DNA of 64,000 nt. It comes from Arenibacter troitsensis. Its GTDB lineage: Bacteria; Bacteroidota; Bacteroidia; Flavobacteriales; Flavobacteriaceae. The position numbers and the translations under genes are program-made. Shown here piece by piece: positions 53,934 through 63,252 of this stretch (the stretch's first letter is position 1; every line of letters begins with the position of its first letter). Location: the NCBI RefSeq assembly GCF_900177645.1, contig NZ_FXAO01000002.1, positions 186,001-250,000 on the forward strand, written 5' to 3'. The notes beneath the pieces are model-generated. The model was given only the letters and a program-made list of their open reading frames with translations. It searched no databases and was not told the DNA's origin.

Positions 53934-55010
53934 ATGAAAACATATAAAGTCATCGGGCTAATGTCGGGAACCTCCTTGGACGGATTGGACCTTGCTTACT
54001 GCCATATATGGGAAACCACCAGTGGATGGGATTTCGAGATTAAACAAACGCGCAGTATTTCCTATAGTGAAGAATTGCAGGCTAAACTTAAGAACTCCAT
54101 TTACCTTCCGGCCGACCAACTGCTTCAATTCCATAATACCTATGGCAGCTGGCTTGGGCTACAAACCAAGGATTTTATCAAAGCCCATACCCTGGAAGTC
54201 GATTTTATTGCCAGTCATGGTCATACAACCCATCACCAGCCCCAAAACGGACTTACCTTTCAAATAGGTTCCGGTCAACACCTGGCCAACGAAAGTGCCA
54301 CCAAGGTAATCTGCGATTTCCGTACCAACGATGTAGCCCTGGGCGGACAAGGAGCTCCTTTGGTGCCCATTGGGGATCAACTGTTTTTTGGTCAGTACGA
54401 TTATTGCCTAAATCTTGGTGGAATAAGCAACATTTCCTTCGAACAAAATGGTAAAAGACTGGCTTATGACATAGGCTTGGCCAATATGATCCTCAACCAT
54501 ATTACCAAAAAAATAGACCTGGATTATGACAAAGGAGGTGCTTTGGCAAGGACCGGAAAGCTAAATCGGGGCATGTTGGACCAACTCAACGACCTCGAAT
54601 TCTATAAACTGCCCTTTCCAAAATCAATTGGATTTGAATGGTTCGTAGAGAAAGTGGTTCCCATTGTTGAGAGCACCAAGGACAGTATTGAAAATCTACT
54701 ACATACTGCCGTTCATCATATTTGTGATCAGATATCCCTTCAGGTATCAGCTCAAAAGAATAAAACAAATAAGAGTCTTTTTGTTACCGGAGGTGGTGCC
54801 CTAAACACTTTCTTAATGGATTGTTTACAGGAAAAACTAGGAACGGAAACTAAAGTGGTTTCTCCCTCAACAACCCTGATCGAATTTAAAGAGGCCCTTG
54901 TATTTGCACTCATGGGGGTTTTGCGGGAGGAACAGAGAATTAATTGCCTTAGCTCTGTAACAGGGGCCAAAAAGGACTCATTTGGTGGTGTTGTTTATTT
55001 GCCTGCTTAA
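53934..55010 (+). CDS. anmK: Anhydro-N-acetylmuramic acid kinase
   Basis: Cytoplasmic kinase of 358 residues that opens the 1,6-anhydro ring and phosphorylates anhydroMurNAc to MurNAc-6-phosphate, the substrate of MurQ. ATP-binding IGLMSGTSLDGLDLA is at residues 7-21. VDFIASHGHTTHHQP, VICDFRTNDVALGGQGAPLV, LNLGGISNISF and the catalytic aspartate in LAYDIGLANMILN follow, then FVTGGGALN. All hallmarks of AnmK are present. It is the last gene of the plus-strand recycling series. Confidence 0.95.
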   Translation: MKTYKVIGLMSGTSLDGLDLAYCHIWETTSGWDFEIKQTRSISYSEELQAKLKNSIYLPADQLLQFHNTYGSWLGLQTKDFIKAHTLEVDFIASHGHTTHHQPQNGLTFQIGSGQHLANESATKVICDFRTNDVALGGQGAPLVPIGDQLFFGQYDYCLNLGGISNISFEQNGKRLAYDIGLANMILNHITKKIDLDYDKGGALARTGKLNRGMLDQLNDLEFYKLPFPKSIGFEWFVEKVVPIVESTKDSIENLLHTAVHHICDQISLQVSAQKNKTNKSLFVTGGGALNTFLMDCLQEKLGTETKVVSPSTTLIEFKEALVFALMGVLREEQRINCLSSVTGAKKDSFGGVVYLPA

Positions 55011-55088
55011 AACATATCGTTTGGTATATTAAATCAAAACCTTATCTTGGTTACTTAAATATTACCTCTTTACAAAACCAAAGATATA

Positions 55089-55349
55089 ATGAGCGATAAA
55101 CAAAAAAAGGCAACCGCCTATTGGAAGGAAAATGTGCGCTATTTATTTATTCTGTTATCCATATGGTTTGCCGTTTCATTCGGGGCCGGGATATTATTTA
55201 AGGATGCCCTGAACACTATAAAAATTGGCGGTTTTAAACTGGGCTTTTGGTTTGCACAACAAGGGTCGATCTACGTTTTCGTGATCCTAATATTCGTGTA
55301 TGTACGCCTTATGAACAAGTTGGACAAAAAATATGGTTACAACGAATAG
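55089..55349 (+). CDS. DUF4212 small subunit of sodium/solute symporter
   Basis: An 86-residue protein with two transmembrane helices (about 18-38 and 52-74). The charged start ATAYWKENVRYLFILLSIWF is typical of DUF4212. Such proteins are encoded directly before VC_2705-type sodium:solute symporters and are thought to form a complex with them. The symporter gene follows by 105 bases, which is consistent. Confidence 0.88.
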   Translation: MSDKQKKATAYWKENVRYLFILLSIWFAVSFGAGILFKDALNTIKIGGFKLGFWFAQQGSIYVFVILIFVYVRLMNKLDKKYGYNE

Positions 55350-55454
55350 CCGCTTCGAATTTTCCATTTCCGATCACAAATACCGAAATGCCATTGGACT
55401 TACCACCCAATTGGCCAAAACACAATCCAAAATATCAACCAAAAAAATTAAAAT

Positions 55455-57152
55455 ATGAGTGTTCAAGTCTGGACGTACCTTCTTGTAGGAATCACCTTTG
55501 CCCTGTATATAGGAATAGCTATTTGGTCTAGGGCAGGATCAACAAAAGAGTTTTATGTGGCCGGAGGAGGGGTGTCCCCCTTGGCTAACGGAATGGCCAC
55601 TGCGGCCGACTGGATGTCCGCCGCCTCCTTTATCTCCATGGCCGGAATTATTGCCTTTGCAGGTTATGATGGTTCCGTTTACCTAATGGGCTGGACGGGT
55701 GGCTATGTGCTCTTGGCGCTGCTCCTTGCCCCCTATTTAAGAAAATTTGGAAAATTTACGGTACCCGATTTTATAGGGGACCGTTATTATTCCAATACGG
55801 CCCGTATGGTGGCCGTGTTCTGCGCATTGATTGTTTCCTTTACTTACGTGGCCGGACAAATGCGAGGTGTTGGCGTAGTCTTCTCCCGGTTTTTACAAGT
55901 AGATATCAATACAGGAGTGATCATTGGAATGGTCATAGTACTCTTTTATGCCGTTCTGGGCGGTATGAAAGGAATTACCTATACACAGGTGGCCCAATAT
56001 TGTGTACTGATATTCGCCTTTATGGTCCCTGCCATATTTATTTCCTTTCAAATGACAGGCAACCCCATACCTCAATTGGGAATGGGCTCTACCCTTAATG
56101 ATGGATCGGGGACCTTTTTAATGGACCGGTTAAACGGACTCTCCACGGAGCTGGGTTTTGCCGAGTATACGGATGGCACCAAATCTGTCATAGACGTCTT
56201 TGCCATTACCTTGGCCCTTATGGTAGGTACGGCTGGACTACCCCATGTCATCGTAAGGTTCTTTACCGTAAAAAGAGTCAAGGACGCAAGGAAATCGGCC
56301 GGACTGGCCTTGTTGCTTATAGCCATACTATACACTACCGCTCCGGCTGTTTCCGTTTTTGCAAAAATGAACTTGATCGATACCGTAAGCAACGAAAAAT
56401 ACAGCCAAATGCCCGTTTGGTTTAAAAACTGGGAGGAAACCGGGTTATTGACCTTCGACGACAAAAATAAAGATGGAATCATTCAATATGTAGCCGATAA
56501 GGATAAAAACGAGTTAATCGTAGATAACGATATTATGGTCTTGGCCAATCCGGAAATTGCCAACCTTCCAGCTTGGGTAATTGCCCTTGTGGCCGCAGGA
56601 GGATTGGCAGCTGCACTAAGTACGGCTGCTGGATTGCTATTGGTCATCTCGGCCTCTGTTTCCCATGACCTCATCAAGAAAGTTTTTAAACCCAATATCT
56701 CCGAAAAAGGGGAGTTATGGGCAGCAAGGGGAGCAGCAACGGTAGCCGTTGTAATTGCAGGGTATTTTGGAATTCACCCGCCAGGATTTGTGGCTGCGGT
56801 GGTTGCCCTTGCCTTTGGACTTGCAGCAGCTTCGTTCTTTCCCGCCATTGTACTGGGCATTTTTTATAAGAAAATGAACAAGGAAGGCGCCATTGGCGGT
56901 ATGGTAGTTGGGATAAGTCTAATGCTGTTCTACATGGCAAAGTTCAAGTTGGGTTGGCTGGGCGAAATTCCGGATAAGTCAGAATGGTGGTTTGGCATAT
57001 CACCGGAAGGCTTCGGAACCGTGGCCATGATCGTCAATTTTATGGTCGCCTTGGTCATCAACAGATTTACACCAGAACCACCGCAGGAGGTACAGGAAAT
57101 TGTGGAAAACATTAGGATTCCCAGTGGTGCAGGAGAGGCTGTAGACCACTAA
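55455..57152 (+). CDS. Sodium:solute symporter, VC_2705/ActP-like (probable acetate uptake)
   Basis: A 565-residue SSS-family transporter with about 13 helices. FYVAGGGVSPLANGMATAAD near residue 34 and GRxxGVGVVFSRFLQ-type segments match the branch that includes the acetate permease ActP. Between helices, near residues 334-345, the loop FDDKNKDGIIQY looks like an EF-hand calcium-binding loop (D-x-N-x-D-G-x-I). It is preceded by its DUF4212 partner and followed by acetyl-CoA synthetase, so acetate or a similar short carboxylate is the likely substrate. Confidence 0.9.
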   Translation: MSVQVWTYLLVGITFALYIGIAIWSRAGSTKEFYVAGGGVSPLANGMATAADWMSAASFISMAGIIAFAGYDGSVYLMGWTGGYVLLALLLAPYLRKFGKFTVPDFIGDRYYSNTARMVAVFCALIVSFTYVAGQMRGVGVVFSRFLQVDINTGVIIGMVIVLFYAVLGGMKGITYTQVAQYCVLIFAFMVPAIFISFQMTGNPIPQLGMGSTLNDGSGTFLMDRLNGLSTELGFAEYTDGTKSVIDVFAITLALMVGTAGLPHVIVRFFTVKRVKDARKSAGLALLLIAILYTTAPAVSVFAKMNLIDTVSNEKYSQMPVWFKNWEETGLLTFDDKNKDGIIQYVADKDKNELIVDNDIMVLANPEIANLPAWVIALVAAGGLAAALSTAAGLLLVISASVSHDLIKKVFKPNISEKGELWAARGAATVAVVIAGYFGIHPPGFVAAVVALAFGLAAASFFPAIVLGIFYKKMNKEGAIGGMVVGISLMLFYMAKFKLGWLGEIPDKSEWWFGISPEGFGTVAMIVNFMVALVINRFTPEPPQEVQEIVENIRIPSGAGEAVDH

Positions 57153-57169
57153 TCCAATAGTCCAATATT

Positions 57170-57247
57170 AAGATTGGTGGTTTGGAAAAAACGAATGGCT
57201 ACTTAGCTCCTCTATAAGAACAAACCACCAACCTTCTTACGAAGGTT
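57170..57247 (+). promoter_or_regulatory. Structured leader between symporter and acs
   Basis: A long hairpin (TTGGTGGTTTG at 57174-57184 with CAAACCACCAA at 57221-57231) overlaps a second small one (AACCTTC/GAAGGTT, about 57230-57247). The two cannot both fold fully, which would suit attenuation or processing. No strong T run follows, so it is not a classic terminator. Confidence 0.4.
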
Positions 57248-57349
57248 TAACACATTCTCATAAAATTGGCATTTCAATATTAAATTCATATTAGGAAACC
57301 TTCCTTTTATGGATGATTTATATAAATTTATAGAAATTTTAAAAACACG

Positions 57350-59257
57350 ATGAGCAATTATCACATTAAGCATTTAGAAGAGTACTATCAGGTTTATCGA
57401 AAATCGGTTCGCGAACCAGAAAATTTCTGGGGAGAAGTAGCTGAAGAGCATTTTTTATGGAGAAAAAAATGGGATAACGTTTTAAGTTGGGATTTCGAAA
57501 AACCTGAAATAAAATGGTTCGAAGGGGCACAATTAAATATTACCGAGAACTGTATAGATAGGCACCTACTTGCCAGAGGAGAAAAAACGGCCATTATTTT
57601 TGAGCCCAATAACCCGGAAGAGGAAGCCCAGCATATTACCTACCGTCAGCTGCACGAGCGAGTGTGCCAATTGGCCAATGTTTTAAAGGATCAAGGAGTT
57701 AAAAAGGGGGATCGTGTTTGTATCTACCTTCCCATGATCCCGGAATTGTCCATTGCCCTCTTGGCCTGTGCCAGGATAGGGGCCATACATTCCGTGGTGT
57801 TTGCAGGATTTTCATCCACTGCCTTGGCTACCCGTATCAATGACAGTGATTGTAAATTATTAATAACGTCCGACGGATCCTATAGAGGTGCCAAATCCAT
57901 TGACCTAAAAGGAATTGTGGACGAAAGTTTAGAAGATTGCCCAGGTGTTAAAACAGTGTTGGTCGTAAAACGTACCAATGCAAAAATAAATATGAAGGAA
58001 GGGCGAGACAAGTGGTTACAACCTCTTCTTGAAAGTGCTTACCTGGATTGTGTACCGGAAATAATGAACGCAGAGGATCCCTTGTTCATTTTGTATACCT
58101 CCGGTTCTACCGGTAAACCCAAGGGGATGGTGCATACCACGGCAGGCTATTTGGTGTATACCGCCTATACCTTTAAAAATGTCTTTCAATATACAGAAAA
58201 CGATGTCTATTGGTGTACTGCGGATATAGGCTGGGTAACCGGGCACAGTTATATTGTATACGGACCCTTGGCCAATGGCGCCACCACCCTAATGTTCGAA
58301 GGGGTACCCAGCTACCCTGATTTTGGAAGGTTTTGGGAAATCGTGGAAAAACACAAAGTAAACCAGTTTTATACCGCTCCTACCGCTATCCGTGCCCTCG
58401 CAAAGCAGAATATAGCATTTGCCGAAAAACATGACCTATCCTCGCTAAAAGTATTGGGCTCAGTTGGTGAACCCATCAATGAAGAGGCTTGGCACTGGTA
58501 CAATGACGTTATTGGAAAAAAGAATAGTCCCATTGTTGATACGTGGTGGCAAACAGAAACAGGAGGCATTATGATAACGCCCATTCCTTATGTAACGCCT
58601 ACCAAACCTACCTATGCCACCCTACCCTTTATAGGGATACAACCGGCGTTGATGGACGAACAGGGCAAGGAACTAAAGGGCAACCAAGTAGAAGGTAGAC
58701 TATGTATAAAATTTCCATGGCCAGGAATGGCAAGGACCATTTGGGGCGATCATGCCAGATATAAGGACACCTATTTCTCGGCCTTTCCCAACAAATACTT
58801 TTCCGGGGACGGTGCCCTGAGGGACGAAGTGGGATACTATAGGATTACAGGTCGGGTAGATGACGTAATCATAGTGTCTGGCCACAACTTGGGTACGGCT
58901 CCAATAGAGGATGCCATCAACGAACACCCTGCAGTGGCAGAATCGGCCATAGTAGGCTTTCCGCATGACATTAAGGGAAATGCACTTTACGGCTATGTAA
59001 TCCTTAAGGAAACCGGGGAATCCCGTAACCACGATAATCTAAGGAACGAAATTAACCAGATCATCACAGAGCACATTGGCCCAATAGCCAAACTGGATAA
59101 GATACAGTTTACCTCTGGCCTGCCAAAGACCCGTTCCGGCAAGATCATGAGGCGTATCCTGCGCAAGATTGCCAGCAGGGACATGAACAATTTAGGAGAT
59201 ACCAGTACACTGCTAAATCCTGAGGTAGTGGAAGAAATTAAGGACAACGTACTTTAA
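57350..59257 (+). CDS. acs: Acetyl-CoA synthetase (acetate--CoA ligase, AMP-forming)
   Basis: A 635-residue cytoplasmic enzyme that activates acetate with ATP and CoA through acetyl-AMP. The ATP-binding motif LYTSGSTGKPKGMVHTTAGY is near residue 247, DTWWQTETGG near 400, GRVDDVIIVSGHNLGTAPIE near 500, and the catalytic, acetylation-prone lysine in KTRSGKIMRRILRK near 598. In the last-but-one motif the usual HRLGTAEIE reads HNLGTAPIE, as seen in some Bacteroidota enzymes. With the symporter it forms an acetate assimilation unit. Confidence 0.94.
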   Translation: MSNYHIKHLEEYYQVYRKSVREPENFWGEVAEEHFLWRKKWDNVLSWDFEKPEIKWFEGAQLNITENCIDRHLLARGEKTAIIFEPNNPEEEAQHITYRQLHERVCQLANVLKDQGVKKGDRVCIYLPMIPELSIALLACARIGAIHSVVFAGFSSTALATRINDSDCKLLITSDGSYRGAKSIDLKGIVDESLEDCPGVKTVLVVKRTNAKINMKEGRDKWLQPLLESAYLDCVPEIMNAEDPLFILYTSGSTGKPKGMVHTTAGYLVYTAYTFKNVFQYTENDVYWCTADIGWVTGHSYIVYGPLANGATTLMFEGVPSYPDFGRFWEIVEKHKVNQFYTAPTAIRALAKQNIAFAEKHDLSSLKVLGSVGEPINEEAWHWYNDVIGKKNSPIVDTWWQTETGGIMITPIPYVTPTKPTYATLPFIGIQPALMDEQGKELKGNQVEGRLCIKFPWPGMARTIWGDHARYKDTYFSAFPNKYFSGDGALRDEVGYYRITGRVDDVIIVSGHNLGTAPIEDAINEHPAVAESAIVGFPHDIKGNALYGYVILKETGESRNHDNLRNEINQIITEHIGPIAKLDKIQFTSGLPKTRSGKIMRRILRKIASRDMNNLGDTSTLLNPEVVEEIKDNVL

Positions 59258-59275
59258 TTTATTCTGAGGGGCATT

Positions 59276-59303
59276 GCCACTTTATAGAAAGTCATAAAGT
59301 GGC
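59276..59303 (+). terminator. Hairpin after acs
   Basis: Ten-base perfect arms GCCACTTTAT and ATAAAGTGGC around an eight-base loop, 18 bases after the acs stop. No T run follows, so termination would be weak or need a factor. Confidence 0.45.
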
Positions 59304-59495
59304 CGTGCTTTCCACTATATCTTTTTTAGACCCAGAAGATCATAGCCGTTTGTAATACTTTCCCATTGGCCTAAAAAAGGATGCCGCTGCAATCACTAAT
59401 GCGGGTTGCTCCAATAGGCCCCTATCCCCTATTTAGATAGTATCACAAATTGCTTTGCCATTCTTAAACTACTGTTCTAATTAAAACTGACCGAA

Positions 59496-60128
59496 ATGCC
59501 ACAAAAATTTGAAGAATGGACCATTAAAGACCCTTGCCCCGGAATGGCCCTTCAAAATATTCAGCCTATTTCCCATAGGGCTTTTGCTTTGGTAAGCAGA
59601 AATAAAAATGGTTTGGTGTCAAAGGAAGGCGCCCTAAACATAATAGGGGCAATAGACATGATGGAGGCACTGGATTACCATTTCAACAATTTTATTGAAC
59701 ATGGAAAAGGTGCAACTAATATCAACCAAAAACACGAGGCCGTTGCCTATCTCAATAGATTAGGCCAACTATATGCTTTTACAAAATCGGATTTCACTAA
59801 AAAATACAATTCGGAACCCAAAGCCATATTGCCTAAACTGGATGAGCTTTATATATTTCGCAGAAAAAACACAGCACATCGATCTCTAGATGCTCCACAA
59901 AACGAGCCGAAAGAATACAGGAACAGGCAAGCCCTTTCTTTACTTGGTGCAACAACCTTAAAATTTATGGGGAACGAACAATATGTTTTCCCTAATTACA
60001 ATAAGGACCACAAAGAAACTGAATGGCAGTATTTTACACCTGCCACCGATCATCCCATTGTAATGGAGGAATCCTATCAACTTATTGAAAAGATAATTAC
60101 CCAAATGCTCAAACCTACTTCCATTTGA
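59496..60128 (+). CDS. Hypothetical protein, 210 residues
   Basis: Not recognised. It is soluble and mostly helical, with no signal peptide. The segment LYIFRRKNTAHRSLDAP resembles the R-x4-6-H motif of HEPN-like domains, but the rest gives no second support. It stands alone between acs and the convergent response regulator gene. The ATG start follows an AT-rich, promoter-like stretch. Confidence 0.6.
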   Translation: MPQKFEEWTIKDPCPGMALQNIQPISHRAFALVSRNKNGLVSKEGALNIIGAIDMMEALDYHFNNFIEHGKGATNINQKHEAVAYLNRLGQLYAFTKSDFTKKYNSEPKAILPKLDELYIFRRKNTAHRSLDAPQNEPKEYRNRQALSLLGATTLKFMGNEQYVFPNYNKDHKETEWQYFTPATDHPIVMEESYQLIEKIITQMLKPTSI

Positions 60129-60167
60129 AGAAGATCTTACTTATTGCCTGCGATTAGCCTAATTGTA

Positions 60168-60584
60168 CTACAAACCTCCCCTACTGTCCAATTCCTGAAT
60201 AATTGTCGTTAACTGATCGTGGGTAATTGGCTTCACAATATAATCGGTGATTTCGCTTATTTTTTTTGCCCTATCAATATCCACAGGGTCTACCGATGAG
60301 GAGACCATGTATATCGTTATTTTCTTTCCCAGCTTTGGCTTTATCTTTACATATTCCTCCATGAATTGAAATCCGTCCATGATAGGCATATCTATATCCA
60401 AAAAAATCACATCCGGAAGCTCCTTATCATTGTGTAGATTATCCAACATAAAATCCAAAGCTTCTTCACCATCCGAAAATACCATAATATTATCGGTCAA
60501 ATTAAGTGACTTCATGGTCCTGACCATGGTAAATTGATAGATATCGTCGTCGTCAACAATACAAACATTTAAAGAACTACTCAT
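60168..60584 (-). CDS. Single-domain response regulator (CheY/Rcp1-like)
   Basis: A 138-residue receiver domain without output domain. Acidic residues D11-D12 in VDDDDIYQF, the phospho-acceptor D63 in IFLDIDMPIMDGF, and K118 in YIVKPITHDQL are all in place. It follows the multi-PAS histidine kinase by seven bases on the same strand and is its cognate partner. Stand-alone receivers with such kinases often feed a phosphorelay or bind a target protein; the output is not encoded here. Confidence 0.9.
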   Translation of the reverse strand: MSSSLNVCIVDDDDIYQFTMVRTMKSLNLTDNIMVFSDGEEALDFMLDNLHNDKELPDVIFLDIDMPIMDGFQFMEEYVKIKPKLGKKITIYMVSSSVDPVDIDRAKKISEITDYIVKPITHDQLTTIIQELDSRGGL

Positions 60585-60591
60585 TTACTAT

Positions 60592-63252
60592 CTAATTAAA
60601 ATTAATATTAAAGGTGGTACCCACATTTACTTCACTTTCAGCCGAAATAGACCCACCATGAGCTTCTACTTGCGTTTTGGTCATGAACAAACCAATTCCC
60701 CTGGCATCGGGATGCCGGTGAAATACCTTGTTCAAACCAAACAATTTGTGGCCATGCCTTTTTAAATTTATTCCTTGCCCGTTATCAGTGACCTTCAAGA
60801 ATTTTTTACCATTTTCAATACCGGTTGTAACAAATATTTCAGGTACTCTATCCGCGCTCCTGTATTTTAGGGCATTTCCAACTAAGTTAAGAAAAATACT
60901 TTCTAAATAAATAATATTGTAAGTAATATAAGGCAATTTTGAAAAATCGCTTTTAATTACCGCTCCGGTTCTCATAATTTCGCCAGAAAGTATTTCCTGG
61001 GTTTTAACCATTACCGCTTTAAATTCAATTTTCTCTAGCTTATCCGAATTATTTTCCTTCCTAATGTTTAAAGCCTCCACCAAGGTATTGAGCGTTAACG
61101 TAAGATGTTGTACAACATTTTCCAATTTTTGGAACAGATCCAATCGCTCCTCCTCACTTTGGGCAAGTTTATAAAAACCTAAAAGTGCATTGAGATTGCT
61201 TACGGGAGCTCTTAAATTATGGGAGGTAATCTGAGTAAAATCTGCCAATTTCGTATTTTTGACAACCAATTTATTGGCAAAGACCTCTAACTCCTCCTTG
61301 GCTTTCAATATTTTCCCCTCTGCTATTTTTTGGAAGGTAATATCCCTTATCGCAGCGGATACCAAAACACCTTCTTGCGTTTTTAGTGGGCTTAAACTTA
61401 TTTGTATAGGGATTAACTTTCCTTTTTTATTGATTCCAATTAATTCCTTTCCCTCTCCCATATCCCGGGTTTTGGGATTGGCGAAGAAACTAGACCGATG
61501 GTTGGGGTGTTTCTTATTAAAAACTTCAGGAATAAGGATTTCCACAGAATTACCTATCAATTCCTGGGCAGTATACCCGAACAACTTTTCAGCCTGCTTG
61601 TTGATCATATGAATTTCCCCCGCTTCATTGACGATCACCATGGCATCAGGAGCCGATTCCAACAATCCCCTAAATTTAATCTCTTCCATGCGCTGTTCCG
61701 TCACGTCCTGGCAGGAACCTACCAACTCTGTTACCTCCCCTGCCTCATTGGTCATAACTTCTGCCAACAGATGAATATTCTTAACCTTCCCATCCCTTAA
61801 TTGAATTCGATGCATTAAATCAGGGAATTTTTTATTCTCAAGAGCCAATGTTACATGATTGGTTACGAGTTCTCGGTCTTCGGGGTGTACATAGGAAAAA
61901 TAGGTGTTGTAGGTCAATTCCTGTAATTCTTCATCCACACCAAAGATCTTGTAGAGATTATTGGACCATCTAACCTCATTGCTAATGGTATTCCATTGCC
62001 AGTTGCCTATCATTGTTAGACGCTCTGCTAAATTTAGGACTTGATTCCTCCGCAACAACTCGTTCTCTGCCTTCTTTCTTTCCGTTATATCCGTAGCAAC
62101 ATTTAAAAACCCGATCAATTCCCCATCATCATTTTTGACAGCAGATAAAGTGGCTTGGACTGTTATATTAGCACCATCTTTCTTTCTATAATTCCATTCC
62201 CTAACATCAAATTCATTTTTTTCCGCCAATTCCTTCATAGGATTAAAAACATCGGGGTCTTTTCCATATTTCTGGGACATATCCAACAAAAACCTTTTCA
62301 CCTCCTCCTTATTCGTGTAGATTCCTGGTGCTTTTGAACCTACAATTTCCGAAGCCGAATAACCCAATAAATTCTCGGCCCCATGATTAAAACTATTTAT
62401 AATTCCTTTATCGTTGGTAGTAATTATGGCTATGGTCTTGGAATTGAATATGGCCTTTAATTCAGCATTGGCCTTACTCAACGCCTGTTCGGACTGCTTT
62501 CTTTCATTAATATCTTGGAAAATCCCAAAAAGACCAACACATTTCCCATCCACAAATTCCGCATTTCCAATAGCGCGGGTCCAAATAGTAGCCCCCTTGG
62601 CGGTTACAAGTTCTACCTCAACATCATAGGGCTGCCCTGTTAAAATAGCCCTGTCTACCACCTGCTGAATGGTTTCACGACTTTCCCCTTCCTTATAAAA
62701 ATTAATAGCGGTTTCCAATTCAGGTGTATAATTTTCAGGCACCTCATGTATTTCACAAACCATCTTGCTCCAATAAACTTTATTGGTTGAAAAAATAACT
62801 TCCCAAGTACCAATTCTGGCCACTTCATTAGTCTTATCCAATATTTCGATCATACGGGCTTGTTCCTTATCTTTTAACTTCTGAGGTGTTATATCCCCTG
62901 TATGCATTAGCAAACCTCCTATCTTTCCTTCAGAAACATACCAAGGACGCACATCCCAATAGATCCATTGTATTGTTCCATCTGCACGCTTAAATGGAGC
63001 TTCCTCACAAATATCTATGGCCCCATTAAGGCATTTTTGGTGGTTGGCTTTCCAATCTTCACCTATTTCAGGGAATAGGTCATAATGCGACTGTCCTATT
63101 ATTTCCTTGCCTTCCATTTTATAATCGGATATCCAGCGTTGGGATACGGCTATATATTTCATGTCATTGTCCAACATTGCAATGGCAGTGGGTGCTTGTT
63201 CTATAAAGATTTTGTTATACAGCTCCCTTTTTTCAGTATCTTTTTCAGACAT
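60592..63252 (-). CDS. Soluble multi-PAS sensor histidine kinase
   Basis: An 886-residue cytoplasmic kinase with no membrane helix. About five PAS domains run in series: near 10-130 (IFIEQAPTAIAMLDNDMKYI), 135-255 (VARIGTWEVIFSTNKVYWSK), 265-390 (AIFNSKTIAIITTNDKGIIN), 400-515 (MIGNWQWNTISNEVRWSNNL) and 525-645 (LLESAPDAMVIVNEAGEIHM). A coiled linker leads to the dimerisation helix with H678 in TSHNLRAPVSNLNALL. The HATPase domain follows (FLNLVGNALKYRS, VTDNGQGINLKR). Light, redox or small-ligand sensing by PAS is possible; no cofactor-binding residue stands out. It is cotranscribed with the receiver gene. Confidence 0.92.
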   Translation of the reverse strand: MSEKDTEKRELYNKIFIEQAPTAIAMLDNDMKYIAVSQRWISDYKMEGKEIIGQSHYDLFPEIGEDWKANHQKCLNGAIDICEEAPFKRADGTIQWIYWDVRPWYVSEGKIGGLLMHTGDITPQKLKDKEQARMIEILDKTNEVARIGTWEVIFSTNKVYWSKMVCEIHEVPENYTPELETAINFYKEGESRETIQQVVDRAILTGQPYDVEVELVTAKGATIWTRAIGNAEFVDGKCVGLFGIFQDINERKQSEQALSKANAELKAIFNSKTIAIITTNDKGIINSFNHGAENLLGYSASEIVGSKAPGIYTNKEEVKRFLLDMSQKYGKDPDVFNPMKELAEKNEFDVREWNYRKKDGANITVQATLSAVKNDDGELIGFLNVATDITERKKAENELLRRNQVLNLAERLTMIGNWQWNTISNEVRWSNNLYKIFGVDEELQELTYNTYFSYVHPEDRELVTNHVTLALENKKFPDLMHRIQLRDGKVKNIHLLAEVMTNEAGEVTELVGSCQDVTEQRMEEIKFRGLLESAPDAMVIVNEAGEIHMINKQAEKLFGYTAQELIGNSVEILIPEVFNKKHPNHRSSFFANPKTRDMGEGKELIGINKKGKLIPIQISLSPLKTQEGVLVSAAIRDITFQKIAEGKILKAKEELEVFANKLVVKNTKLADFTQITSHNLRAPVSNLNALLGFYKLAQSEEERLDLFQKLENVVQHLTLTLNTLVEALNIRKENNSDKLEKIEFKAVMVKTQEILSGEIMRTGAVIKSDFSKLPYITYNIIYLESIFLNLVGNALKYRSADRVPEIFVTTGIENGKKFLKVTDNGQGINLKRHGHKLFGLNKVFHRHPDARGIGLFMTKTQVEAHGGSISAESEVNVGTTFNINFN

